Assembly (NCBI GenBank): GCA_000697335.1 | Contig: JNEM01011708.1 | Coordinates: forward strand, 1-12,146 | From: Conidiobolus incongruus B7586 | Taxonomy: Eukaryota > Entomophthoromycota > Entomophthoromycetes > Entomophthorales > Conidiobolaceae | DNA length: 12,146 bases | Direction: 5' to 3' | Shown: piece by piece, positions 1 through 8,799 of the stretch | Numbering within the stretch: the stretch's first letter is position 1 | Layout: each line of letters begins with the position of its first letter | The notes under the pieces: model-generated | What the model was told of the DNA's origin: nothing | The model's input: the letters and a program-made list of their open reading frames with translations, nothing else | Database searches by the model: none | Made by a program: the position numbers and the translations under genes

Positions 1-264
1 TTATTATAGTTTTAATTAAATAATAATAAAAATTTTAAAAAATTAATTTAACTTAATTTATAATTAATAATTGTTTTAAAAAAAATAAATATATATTTTG
101 ATTTATATTTTATTAAAGTAATAAATAAAAGGATTGAAAAATTAACAAATATAATGATTTAGTATATAAACTTTGGGTTTAAATTAAATTTTAATAGGTT
201 TTATTTAATAATAGCTATTTTATCATTTTTGAGTTTTAATTAAATTATAAAATATATGTCTTAT

Positions 265-290
265 ATTTTAATTAATTAATTAATTAAAAT
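265..290. repeat. 26-bp perfect palindrome built on TTAA repeats
   Basis: The block reads identically on both strands: an A, four T, four AATT units, four A and a T. It is a simple tetranucleotide repeat that is self-complementary by construction, so it could extrude a cruciform. In DNA of this composition it can arise by replication slippage alone, and I see no reason to assign a function. Confidence 0.8.
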
Positions 291-300
291 TTAAATATTA

Positions 301-317
301 ATATATATATATATATA
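301..317. repeat. (AT)n microsatellite
   Basis: An uninterrupted alternating AT run of 17 bases, a few bases after the TTAA palindrome. A simple-sequence tract of low information content. Confidence 0.9.
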
Positions 318-690
318 ATATTTATAAGACTAATAATAAAATATCATGATAGTTTTTTAGCTAAAATAATTGATGTTTTTTGATATATTTTTTAACTTTA
401 ATAAATATAAAAATAAAAATACTTATAATTAATTTAATTTTTTTTAATTTTAATAAGTTTTTAATAGTTTTACTCTTAGTTTGCAAATAATTTATCTTAT
501 AATAAATAGTTGATTTAGATAAAACTACCTTACCAAGTGCTATTATTATATTTTAAAAAATTTTAGAGAGTTTATAATTAAGTTTTACTAATATTAAAAT
601 AAAAAACTTTTGATTATTATTACTTAGTTTAAGTATAATTAAACAAAATAATATATTTTAAAAGTTAATTTTTTAATCAAAAAAGTTATT

Positions 691-707
691 ATATATATAT
701 ATATATA
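691..707. repeat. (AT)n microsatellite
   Basis: A second uninterrupted AT run of 17 bases, flanked by ordinary AT-rich DNA. Its length is probably variable between isolates, as for any dinucleotide run of this size. Confidence 0.9.
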
Positions 708-952
708 ATTTCCTATTTTTCTATATATTTCATTATCTGAAACCAATAATATGATCAAAAGTTGAAAATTAAAAAAAAATTTATATTTTTTCAAATCAAA
801 GGCAATAATTTGATTAAGAACTATTAGCTAATATTCTATATATTGTTTTTTTATAAATAGTATATATAATGACTGTATATACTTACTTATTAGAGAAATA
901 ATATTCAAAGGAAACATTAAATAACCACATATGAATTATACTTGATTTTAGT

Positions 953-1420
953 TTATTTTAAGTTCAATTTCTTCAATTTTAATTTCTCTTGAATTTTTTG
1001 TAACTTGGAAGATAATGAAATTGTTGCAGTTAGCAGATCAGGGAATAGAGCATTGGTGACACGTTGGAACATTCGAACCCTAATGAACTGAAGTAAATTG
1101 GTGACGACTAGGTGTGAGTACTCGACAACTTGGGCTACGAACAGTTGTGTAAGTGTCGGTTCAAATGGTCGTTGATGAATAATCATTAATGTTATGTATA
1201 ATTTAACGAAAGTTCAGGGTATGAATGGTTTATTAGGAATTAATGGTAGGTGATAGGAAGTAAAATAACGTGTGTTAATATGTTTGTAGTAGGCTTAGCT
1301 TTTAAGTTCAATATTATTAGCGTGGAGCTGAAGTCGCAGGCTGTAGTTTAATGGCTAGGGAAGAATTACGAAAGTTGAGCACGTGTTAAGGGAATTTAGG
1401 TGCGAATTCGAGAATATCGG
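953..1420 (-). pseudogene. Degenerate coding remnant, family unknown
   Basis: I do not recognise this gene. GC content rises to roughly 40-47% in 1021-1140, comparable to the P450 exons and far above the surrounding desert. On the minus strand one frame runs without a shift for 156 codons from 1420 to a TAA at 953-955, with only about three internal stops; many more would be expected by chance. The last 77 codons (from an ATG at 1184-1186) are fully open and end in a lysine-rich tail, LQKIQEKLKLKKLNLK. A YYKHIN-x-RYF segment upstream faintly recalls the start of the fungal transcription-factor middle-homology region (YFxHVNPxFP-type), but the residues after it do not support that well. The 5' part appears lost where the desert resumes near 1424. 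Against this reading, the coding strand is C/T-rich, and part of the plus strand is also fairly open. Confidence 0.33.
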
Positions 1421-1423
1421 CTA

Positions 1424-4400
1424 ATATTTATTGAATGTAACAGAAATAATCAATTTAGGAATATAATTATTACTTTATATTCAAAGGATATTTAAAAATA
1501 TAATATTATTTTAGAAATTATTAATAAATTTTTGATTAATATTTAAAAATTTTTATTCAATTCAAATATTAAATATATTATATTTTTTAGCAAAAAAAAA
1601 CAATTATAAATTATATTATATATTTTCATGTTATAATAGAAATAATAAGACTGTGAAAAACCATAGATATAGCCAATATTTAAATTTATAATACATTCCC
1701 CAAAAAGTATTTATTAATAATAATTTTACTATTTTTGATTTAATCAGGTTTTTATATAATATTTAGTGTATTTATATTTAAATTAAATTTTGAATTATTA
1801 AAATATATATTATATCAAAATTCTAAACTATTTAAATATTTAGATTCTTTGAATATTATATATTTTCACTTAAAATTAACACTTAAAAAAATATTAGAAT
1901 TTAATTTTAATTAGAATATATAAATTTATAAAAACCATTTTTACTAAATACATTTACTAAGTATCATTATGTCTAATATGTTATGAAATGTTTAATATTC
2001 ATTATTCTATATTCTAATCTAATAATGAATATAACATTTTTTGATTATATCAACAATCTATAATTAATTTCAATATATTTAATTAATCATATTTTTTGAT
2101 TTAAATTATATTAAAATAGTTTTAATTTTTTTATATGTAAATATATTATATTATTATATTATTATATAAATATGATTAGTCAGAATATTGTTTTTTAATT
2201 AACTTTGATATTTATTACTTTAATTATACTGTGATCAAAAATTTTTTTACTATATTATCAAATATTATAAAATATTTTTCCAAGTATATATAAATATATA
2301 TTTTAAAAAAGTAATATTTGGATAAATCGAATAATTACGATTATACTTTAAATCTTTTTTATTAATTAATTATGAATATAATAATAATTTTATTTTATTT
2401 TATGTCCTATTAATCATTTGTATTTATTATTACATTTTATATGAATTATAATAATGCCGCTGTTATCAAAAATTTATATTTAATAATTGATTAATTTACA
2501 TTCAAAAAACATACAGTAATACAATAAATATAATGTCAATAAGATTTTAGATTTTTATGATTGATAATATAATAGATAATAGTATATGATATTGATTATT
2601 TAAATATTAAATTATCGATTACCAACTTTAATTACCAAAAATAACATTAAATTAACTTTATATTAAAATATTAAATCATCGGACAAAATATATATAAAGT
2701 ATCTAAATTAATTAAAAGCTTATTAATTAAATTATCACATAAATATAGGAAATACATATTACTCATCCAATTTAATATTTTTTATAATTACAATATTAGC
2801 TTAAATAAAGAATAATTGATCAATAACGGTTTGATGTTAATATTCAAAAAAGGGTAATTTAAATAATGGGATTATATACATGCTCATTATTCAATTGAAT
2901 ATAATAAAAATTGAAAAAGATAGTTTCAAGTCTTACAAAATATTGATTTTATAGTAATAATTTAGAGATTAAAAAATCTTGAATAGTTCATTTAATATTA
3001 AAAAATATAATATAATATAAATTAGAAATATCTAGTTTATTAAAATAATATCAAATTTAGTTTATAAAATCCATTGATTGAAAATTTTATAACAGATTTA
3101 ATATTAATTTCAATTTTGATTAATTAGGAATAATATTATAATATCAATAAATAAAAGGTATATATTATTAACAGAATTTTGAAATTAATAAAATTTAAAA
3201 CAATTTTAAATTCATTATACTATATTTTTCAAATATTAAATAATATTGAAAATAGATTTAATATAAAATATAATATTGATATTTATCCAACATTATTTAA
3301 GATAAATTAGATACTGAAAAGTCTATATGAGAAATTTTGATAGTAATTTTTGAGGAAAAATTATATTTATTAAAAGAGAATAGATAATATACGGATAATA
3401 ATCATATGGGAAAATTTTAAACTTTTTTCAGTATTTTAGTCTCCATTATAAATTGTGGTATTAATTACATTATATTAACAAATTACAATATATTACAAAT
3501 GAATTTTTTAATAGTACTTATTATATGTTTCATTTCGGTTAATATTATTAATATATTGTTTTTTGTTATAGTTATTACTTAGATCATTTATAGTAAAATA
3601 ATAAATTAGACCTAATTCAAAATAACACCCACTAAAAAGTTCCAATATAAGTATCTATATAGATAATTACTTCATAAAAAACATATTCTTCACACTAGTT
3701 AAAAATTAGTTAGGTTGATTAAAAATTTCCTTAAACAATAAATCAGATAATAGAACTATATATAAGTAATTAAAAAAATACTAAACAATCAAACTATTAT
3801 ACTTTAGTATGATTAAAAAAATGATAAAGAATATAAATTGTATATAATATTATTTAATTAAATTAATATATTAATTAAAAAAATCTTAAACATTATAAAA
3901 TATTTATTCAAAGTTTAATAAATATTAAAGCAAATATTGAATATTTTAATATATTATTAAAAATAATTTCAAAAATTTTAAAATAATTATTAAATCATAT
4001 TAAATTTGGTAATTATGTATATAATAAAATTATTTAATTAAGATTTAAATTAATATTTAAAATATATTGTTTCAAGATTGAGAAGGTATATTTATTGGAA
4101 TAATGCTATATTTTTGAATTATGATTTTTTATATAATATTTTTTATGATTAAATATAATTAAACAACATAAAATGTACAAACAATATTATTCTTTAATGT
4201 TAAAATTAATCGCAATTGAATGATGAAAGATACCTTATCGATCAATGAATAATAGTGAGAATTTGTATTTTGGTTAAAAAATATTAATAATACAAATTGA
4301 TAGTAATGAATTGTTAATATAAAATAGAAGGTTTATACTTTCTAATCATATTATAATATTTCAATTTGATCATATTATTAAAACCTTTTATATAAAAATT

Positions 4401-4800
4401 ATTCACTATTTTCTATATTTATGATTTTTAAAATTAATTACAAGAATTTTACTATATTGTAATTAAAAAAAATTATTCAAACAATTTTATGATGTCATAG
4501 ATAAGATGTTATTTTAAAGTGGATGAATTTAAATTTGTGACTTTTTCGGTCGGACTCAAATTAAATTCTTATTTAATTATTTTAGTTTTAATTACAGCAA
4601 AATTTTAGTAGGTTCATTATACAAAATGGAATTGCATAAAATTTTTATTTAATAATAAAATAATAATTACTAAGATTTGAATTTTTAAAATAATGATTAT
4701 CTGAAACTCATTTAAGTATCAATTATAATTAATAAAATACTGAATTTGTGTTATGTGGATAATAATTAAATTTCAAAATCGAATTGAACCGAGTACGTGG
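1424..4800. other. Long AT desert, no gene seen
   Basis: About 3.4 kb with no usable reading frame, no GC island, no splice-site series and no RNA gene that I can support. Small palindromes such as tatctatatagata near 3652-3665 and short (TTATA)-like runs near 2140-2170 are expected in this composition. Slightly richer stretches near 2820-2890, 3595-3720 and 4200-4270 were read in all frames and gave nothing. Confidence 0.65.
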
Positions 4801-4822
4801 ACACAATAAGTGCATTAAATAA

Positions 4823-4839
4823 CGGATAAAATCGGATAA
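4823..4839 (+). promoter_or_regulatory. Two CGGATAA repeats, possible GATA-factor sites
   Basis: CGGATAA occurs at 4823-4829 and again at 4833-4839, exactly 10 bp apart, so both copies face the same side of the helix. They lie about 150-170 bp before the P450 start codon, in a locally GC-richer patch. A further GGATAA lies at 4757-4762. GATAA is the core bound by fungal GATA zinc-finger regulators (family knowledge). That these sites work on the P450 gene is inference, and GATAA is not rare in AT-rich DNA; the exact spacing and shared flanks are the main argument. Confidence 0.35.
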
Positions 4840-4939
4840 TTAAATTAGAATTTCTCAAATTCTTTTTCCCCATAATTTGTTATTCTAAATTTATATTAAA
4901 ATTGATTATCTCAAAAATCAAGTGACAGGATTGATCAAG

Positions 4940-4947
4940 TATATATA
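4940..4947 (+). promoter_or_regulatory. TATA box of the P450 gene
   Basis: TATATATA starts 52 bp before the ATG at 4992. The DNA between contains no other ATG-initiated frame of note and gives room for a short leader. The broken paralog has TATAAATA 49 bp before its own ATG, so the same element at nearly the same distance appears in both copies. TATA-like strings are common in this DNA; the shared spacing raises confidence. Confidence 0.5.
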
Positions 4948-4991
4948 GTTCAATAAGATGCTATCCAATTTCAGCATAACAATTAATCAAT

Positions 4992-6894
4992 ATGTACGAA
5001 TATTTGGTTTCAGGCTTAGCTTTATTCTCAGCTTATAAACTCTATAGTTGGACTAAATGTCCTAAAGAATTAGAGCATATTCCAGCACTACCATTACACT
5101 CTTTTTTCAAATTCTCCTTTTCCAATGAAAGTTTGCCAGAGAAGATGAAAGAGGAATTTCAACCATTGTTCGATCAGTATGGAGTCATCCGTGTAAGTAT
5201 TAAATATCTGGTTGATAGTCATTATAAATATTAATTTTTGATATTAGGTTTTCACCCATTTAGGTTGGGCGCTTTTCATTGGAGATGCCAAAATTTGCAA
5301 AGAAATCTGTGCCAAACCTGGTATGTTTAAAATCTAATTTTAATAATTTATTTTGACTAATTCAAAGCTTTATAATAGATACCTTTCAAAAGTTAGATTT
5401 CTCAAAATTATGGGTTAGCGAACATGTTGCTAAATATCTTGGTGCTAGTCAAGTTCTTTTCAGCAATGGAGATGTAATTTAAATTGTATTTATATTGTGG
5501 ATGTATCTAATGCTTTGTGTTAGGTCTGGAAACGTCATAGAAAAGTCCTTAATCCAGTTTTTAGTCAGCCATTAGCAATTGAGCCTTTTGGAAGTGGTAT
5601 TCAAGATCTGATTAGCGAATGGGAAAAACAAGATGGAAAAGAAATCAAAGTTCATGACTTTTTGCAAAGGTAAAATTATTTAATCGTCAATTTATTAATA
5701 TGAATATCCTAATAATAGCTAATTAGAATGACCTTTGATATTATGGGAAAAGCTCTTTTAAATATGGAGTTTAATGTAACTTAAATTAATCACATTATAT
5801 AATTTAAATTTAATTTTGAATATTATTTAGGCTATCAAAGATTCCAATTCTCATTTATTCAACCTTTATAATAAGATCCTACAACAAGTCTGGGGGCAAC
5901 CAGAGTATATGGTTTTGCCATTATTGGAGAAACTCCCATATTTCAGCAGGCCCCAACTAGGTGAACAATTGAAAGAATATCATGAACTAGTTGAAGAAGT
6001 CATAAATATGAAGAAAAAAGATTTAGAATCAAATCCATCTAACGAATCAAAAGATGTTCTTACATGGATTGTTAAATCTATGGAGAATGATGATGATTGC
6101 AAGCTTACTAGAGAAGAAGTTAGAGTAATAATATCATTATTCAAATTTGTATGAATATGGAACTAATTAATTCTTAGGATAATATCACAATTGTTCTTTT
6201 GGCCGGCCATTATAATGCTTCAAATATTTTGTCAAGTACTCTCTACTATTTGGCTCGATATCCAGTAAGATTAATTGAATTATTATTGTTATTAATAATT
6301 AAATATTTGGTTAGGAAATTCAAGAGAAACTACGCAATGAGATATTAGAAGCTTTAGATCATCCCCAAGAAGTCGCTGTTCCAACTTTTGAACAATTGAA
6401 ACAAATGCCATATCTCGATCTAGTCATCAAAGAATCGATGAGAATTATGACTTCATTTGCAGTGGTTCAAAGGGCTACTGTCGAGCCTCATACTTTGAGC
6501 AATGGAATCGTAGTACCTAAGGATACTCCAATTTTCTTACACCTTTGGGGAATTCACCACAATTCATCAACCTTCCCTGAACCTTATAAATTTAATCCAG
6601 ATCGATTTGCCGATCTTTCTAGTGAACAAAGTCGCAGCTGGCAGCCATTTGTTACGGGTCCAAGAACATGTAAGTGGTATTATAACAATTCATTGACTTA
6701 TTTTTCTTATAATTTTTATAGGTGCTGGTATGAAATTTGCTCTTTTGGAACAAAGAGTAACAATTGCTATGTTATTACAAAGATTTGAATTTACTATTGA
6801 TAGCAATAATCCAGATTTTGATAATCTAAGAATTTTCCCTAATGGGTTCGTTCATCCTTTAGATTTATCTCTTAATATCAAATTAAGAAATTAA
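4992..6894 (+). CDS. Cytochrome P450, nine exons, 490 residues
   Basis: A heme-thiolate enzyme, probably held in the ER membrane by an N-terminal anchor (about residues 4-20) followed by the hinge CPKELEHIPALP. Exons: 4992-5192, 5248-5320, 5379-5473, 5524-5669, 5727-5775, 5831-6124, 6178-6264, 6315-6669, 6722-6894. They join in frame (1473 nt), and all eight introns are GT-AG and 50-58 nt long. Motifs: C-helix W125-KRH-R129; I-helix AGHYNAS at 295-301; K-helix E363-class ExxR, here E355-SM-R358; PERF-type FNPDRF at 408-413; heme loop F427-VTGPRTC-AG with Cys434 as iron ligand. The length is normal for a microsomal P450. Oddity: the I-helix acid-alcohol pair (normally Asp/Glu then Thr) is Tyr298-Asn299-Ala300, so ordinary monooxygenase chemistry is uncertain. 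The Cys434 codon is split by intron 8. The intron 6 donor was placed at 6125 because this gives EEVRDNITIVLLAGH, the usual family spacing, and a 53-nt intron. Redox partner (CPR) and substrate cannot be read from the sequence. The match is to P450s of early-diverging fungi; the CYP family number is not assigned. Confidence 0.95.
6125..6177 (+). other. Intron 6 of the P450 gene (start-site choice)
   Basis: Two GT donors share one acceptor at 6176-6177. Using 6125 gives a 53-nt intron with a GAACTAATT branch site, like the other seven. Using 6149 gives a 29-nt intron and adds eight residues (VIISLFKF) between the EEVR and DNIT segments. The pseudogene has a GTAAAT donor at the position matching 6125, which favours the 53-nt form. 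Confidence 0.8.
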
Positions 6895-6908
6895 ATATAT
6901 ATATATAT
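6895..6908. repeat. (AT)7 tract just after the P450 stop
   Basis: Seven AT units directly follow the stop codon and so sit at the start of the 3' UTR. Confidence 0.85.
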
Positions 6909-6918
6909 TTTCTTATGT

Positions 6919-6924
6919 AATAAA
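6919..6924 (+). terminator. Poly(A) signal AATAAA
   Basis: A perfect AATAAA begins 25 bases after the stop codon and is followed by T-rich DNA, as expected for cleavage and polyadenylation of the P450 mRNA. The hexamer is frequent in this composition, so only its position supports it. Confidence 0.45.
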
Positions 6925-8246
6925 TATTATTTCAGTATTAGTAACAATATTACTTTTTTAGTATTTAAATATATTTTAGATTTAAAAAATTCAAAATAAT
7001 ATTTTCATTTAATCAATTGAGAAAAATAATGATTAAAATGGTTAAGTAATAAATAAGTAAATATAATATTGAGTTAAATATATGCTGTATGAAAATAGAA
7101 AGTTATATCTAATTATTTTTTTCCATCTATTAGTTTCTGATATAATATTTTCTTTTGCAATATCACAAAGTTTTATATATTATATGATATTACACCATTC
7201 AAAATTATTTTGTTAGCTCTTTTTTAAAATGATTTGGATCAAATAATTATATTGTATCAATATATATATATAGATTATATTTGTTAAATATCAAGTCTAA
7301 TTATAATAAGAATTTAAATATTAAATTTGATAATTATAGTTGACTGGTTAATAAATTAAATATTATTCTATAATTTATAGGAGGATTTTAAACTCAGTTA
7401 ATTTATTCATATGATAAGATCTAATATGAACCAGATTATTAAATGCCTAAAACATTGATAATCTAAATTAAGAGTTAATTGGTTTAAAATTTTCAAAGTT
7501 ACTAATTTGGTAATAATACTTTACCAATAAAATCCAAATCAATATGGTATTTGAATTTGAATAAATTGACTAATTTTTCAATTGTATCAATTGTACTAGG
7601 ATGTGAACGAATCTGTAACCACTAGTTTTTTTAATTTGGCATGTATATCAACAATCCAAATTTAATATATAGTTTTTTGAATCCTATTAAGATTTTTAAT
7701 AGATTCTGTTTTTGCGTGATTAATATAAACAATTCAATTATATTACTAATATTATTTAAAAACTACGATTTAGTTTTTAAATATTTTCACTTATAATTAT
7801 TTTTATTTTACTTTTTACTAAATTTAATTACGTATCATTTATTTTTAGTCAAATTTTTATGCCTTTCAAATCTTACACTCATTTTTTTTATTTTAAATTC
7901 AATTTATCTAAATATAATTAATTGTAATTTTTATAAGAATAAACTTTGAAAATATCTGTATTTTTAAAACTTATCATACTTATATTTAAAACCCTAATAA
8001 GCAACAATTTTATTAAATAATAACATATTTTTATAGTATTATCTAAGTACATGATAACTATTATTTATTATATTATTCTATTATATAATATTTCTATAAT
8101 ATATATATTATTTTTTAATAAATTCATAATTTTATAGTCAATTCACACAAAATAATTTTTCCAAAGGATTAATTTAAGTGATATCGTAATTGATAATTAC
8201 AGGTTTTTCACAAATGAAATTAGTTTTTGATAAATTATAATGATAG
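6925..8246. other. AT-rich spacer between the P450 copies, no gene seen
   Basis: Read in all frames without a supported gene. It contains a short (TA)n run at 7261-7271 and a small hairpin at 7507-7527 (7-bp arms TTGGTAA/TTACCAA, 7-base loop), both unremarkable here. No third P450 fragment with a recognisable C-helix, ExxR or heme motif was found. Confidence 0.6.
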
Positions 8247-8545
8247 GAAGTAGTCTGCACCTTTAAAAGAAATCCCATAAAAGGGTATAGAATATTAGGC
8301 AAAGTGCAAAAAAGGTAAGTAAAAGATAAAGAAAGAGTAAAGTTAAAGTTAATAGAAATAGAGGAGACAGTTTATTTAAGAAAGTCAGATAATTTAGATA
8401 TTTCAAACCCATCAAACTGTGGCTTATAAAGTGAATTATGTAGAATATCATCAGTTCTTAAGACAAGCGGTCAAAATATCCCCTTCAATAAATTTAATTA
8501 CTTTTCAAATATATTCATCAACTACATAATAAATTATTCAATATA
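8247..8545 (+). pseudogene. Weak plus-strand coding trace, possible zinc-cluster remnant
   Basis: One frame runs about 99 codons from 8247 with two internal stops. Composition here is purine-rich on the plus strand and less AT-extreme than its flanks. Near its start it reads VCTFKRNPIKGYRILGKVQK, which loosely follows the fungal Zn2Cys6 pattern (C-x2-C-KR-x3-KCDR-x-LPKC-x2-C), but only one of the six cysteines remains. The next part is charged (VKDKERVKLKLIEIEE). It precedes the P450 pseudogene by about 250 bp, on the same strand. A run of A and G alone produces Lys/Arg/Glu-rich frames, so this could be chance. I would not assign a function. Confidence 0.2.
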
Positions 8546-8750
8546 ATTATAATTATACCATAGCAGTTGATATAATCTCACTTTCATAAATCTTATATAT
8601 AAATTTATTTCAATTTAATTTATTTAGATAACTCATAGCAAATATTAGGGATTTTTATTACACAATCAGTTATTTTTGATAAACCTACAAATTATTAATT
8701 TTAGATTTATTAAAACAATCAAAATATAATTTTTAATATTGGAATTTCAG

Positions 8751-8758
8751 TATAAATA
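8751..8758 (+). promoter_or_regulatory. Relic TATA box of the P450 pseudogene
   Basis: TATAAATA lies 49 bp before the pseudogene ATG (8800), against 52 bp for the TATA element of the intact copy. The matching position suggests that the duplication included the core promoter. Confidence 0.4.
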
Positions 8759-8799
8759 CATATCGTAATTGATGTTAATTATTATGGCAAATATTCAAA

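Larger units (their letters stand above)
1..952. other. AT-rich intergenic DNA, no gene seen
   Basis: No gene is visible on either strand. The sequence is almost entirely A and T, with stops in every frame every few codons. It contains TTAA-type tetranucleotide runs and two (AT)n tracts, listed separately. No tRNA, splice-site series or exon-like GC rise can be supported here. It most resembles neutral intergenic DNA of a genome under strong AT bias. Confidence 0.7.

Noticed and set aside
993-1091. Plus-strand frame with RWNIRTL, recalling the TWNVRTL motif of LINE endonucleases
   Set aside because: It is short, lacks the downstream endonuclease motifs, and no reverse transcriptase or poly(A)/repeat tail is nearby. 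Treated as a chance match.
1026-1092. tRNA-like pattern (TAGC...GAGC D-arm, ATTCGAACCC B-box-like, CAGTTAG ... CTAA/ACTG ends)
   Set aside because: The anticodon arm does not pair and the acceptor stem pairs only with a three-base interruption. The resemblance is limited to short consensus pieces.
1342-1424. Second tRNA-like stretch (TAGTTTAATGG resembling a D-arm)
   Set aside because: No matching T-arm, anticodon arm or acceptor stem could be drawn.
6149-6177. A 29-nt alternative intron 6 using the donor at 6149
   Set aside because: It is far shorter than the other introns, adds eight hydrophobic residues that P450s do not have before the I-helix, and the paralog's donor matches 6125 instead.
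7507-7527. Hairpin TTGGTAA - 7 bases - TTACCAA
   Set aside because: Short, isolated, and likely by chance in AT-rich DNA. No gene end or terminator context.
8263-8451. 62-codon minus-strand frame encoding a very hydrophobic peptide
   Set aside because: It is the complement of a purine-rich plus strand, which automatically reads as Leu/Phe/Ile-rich. There is no independent support.
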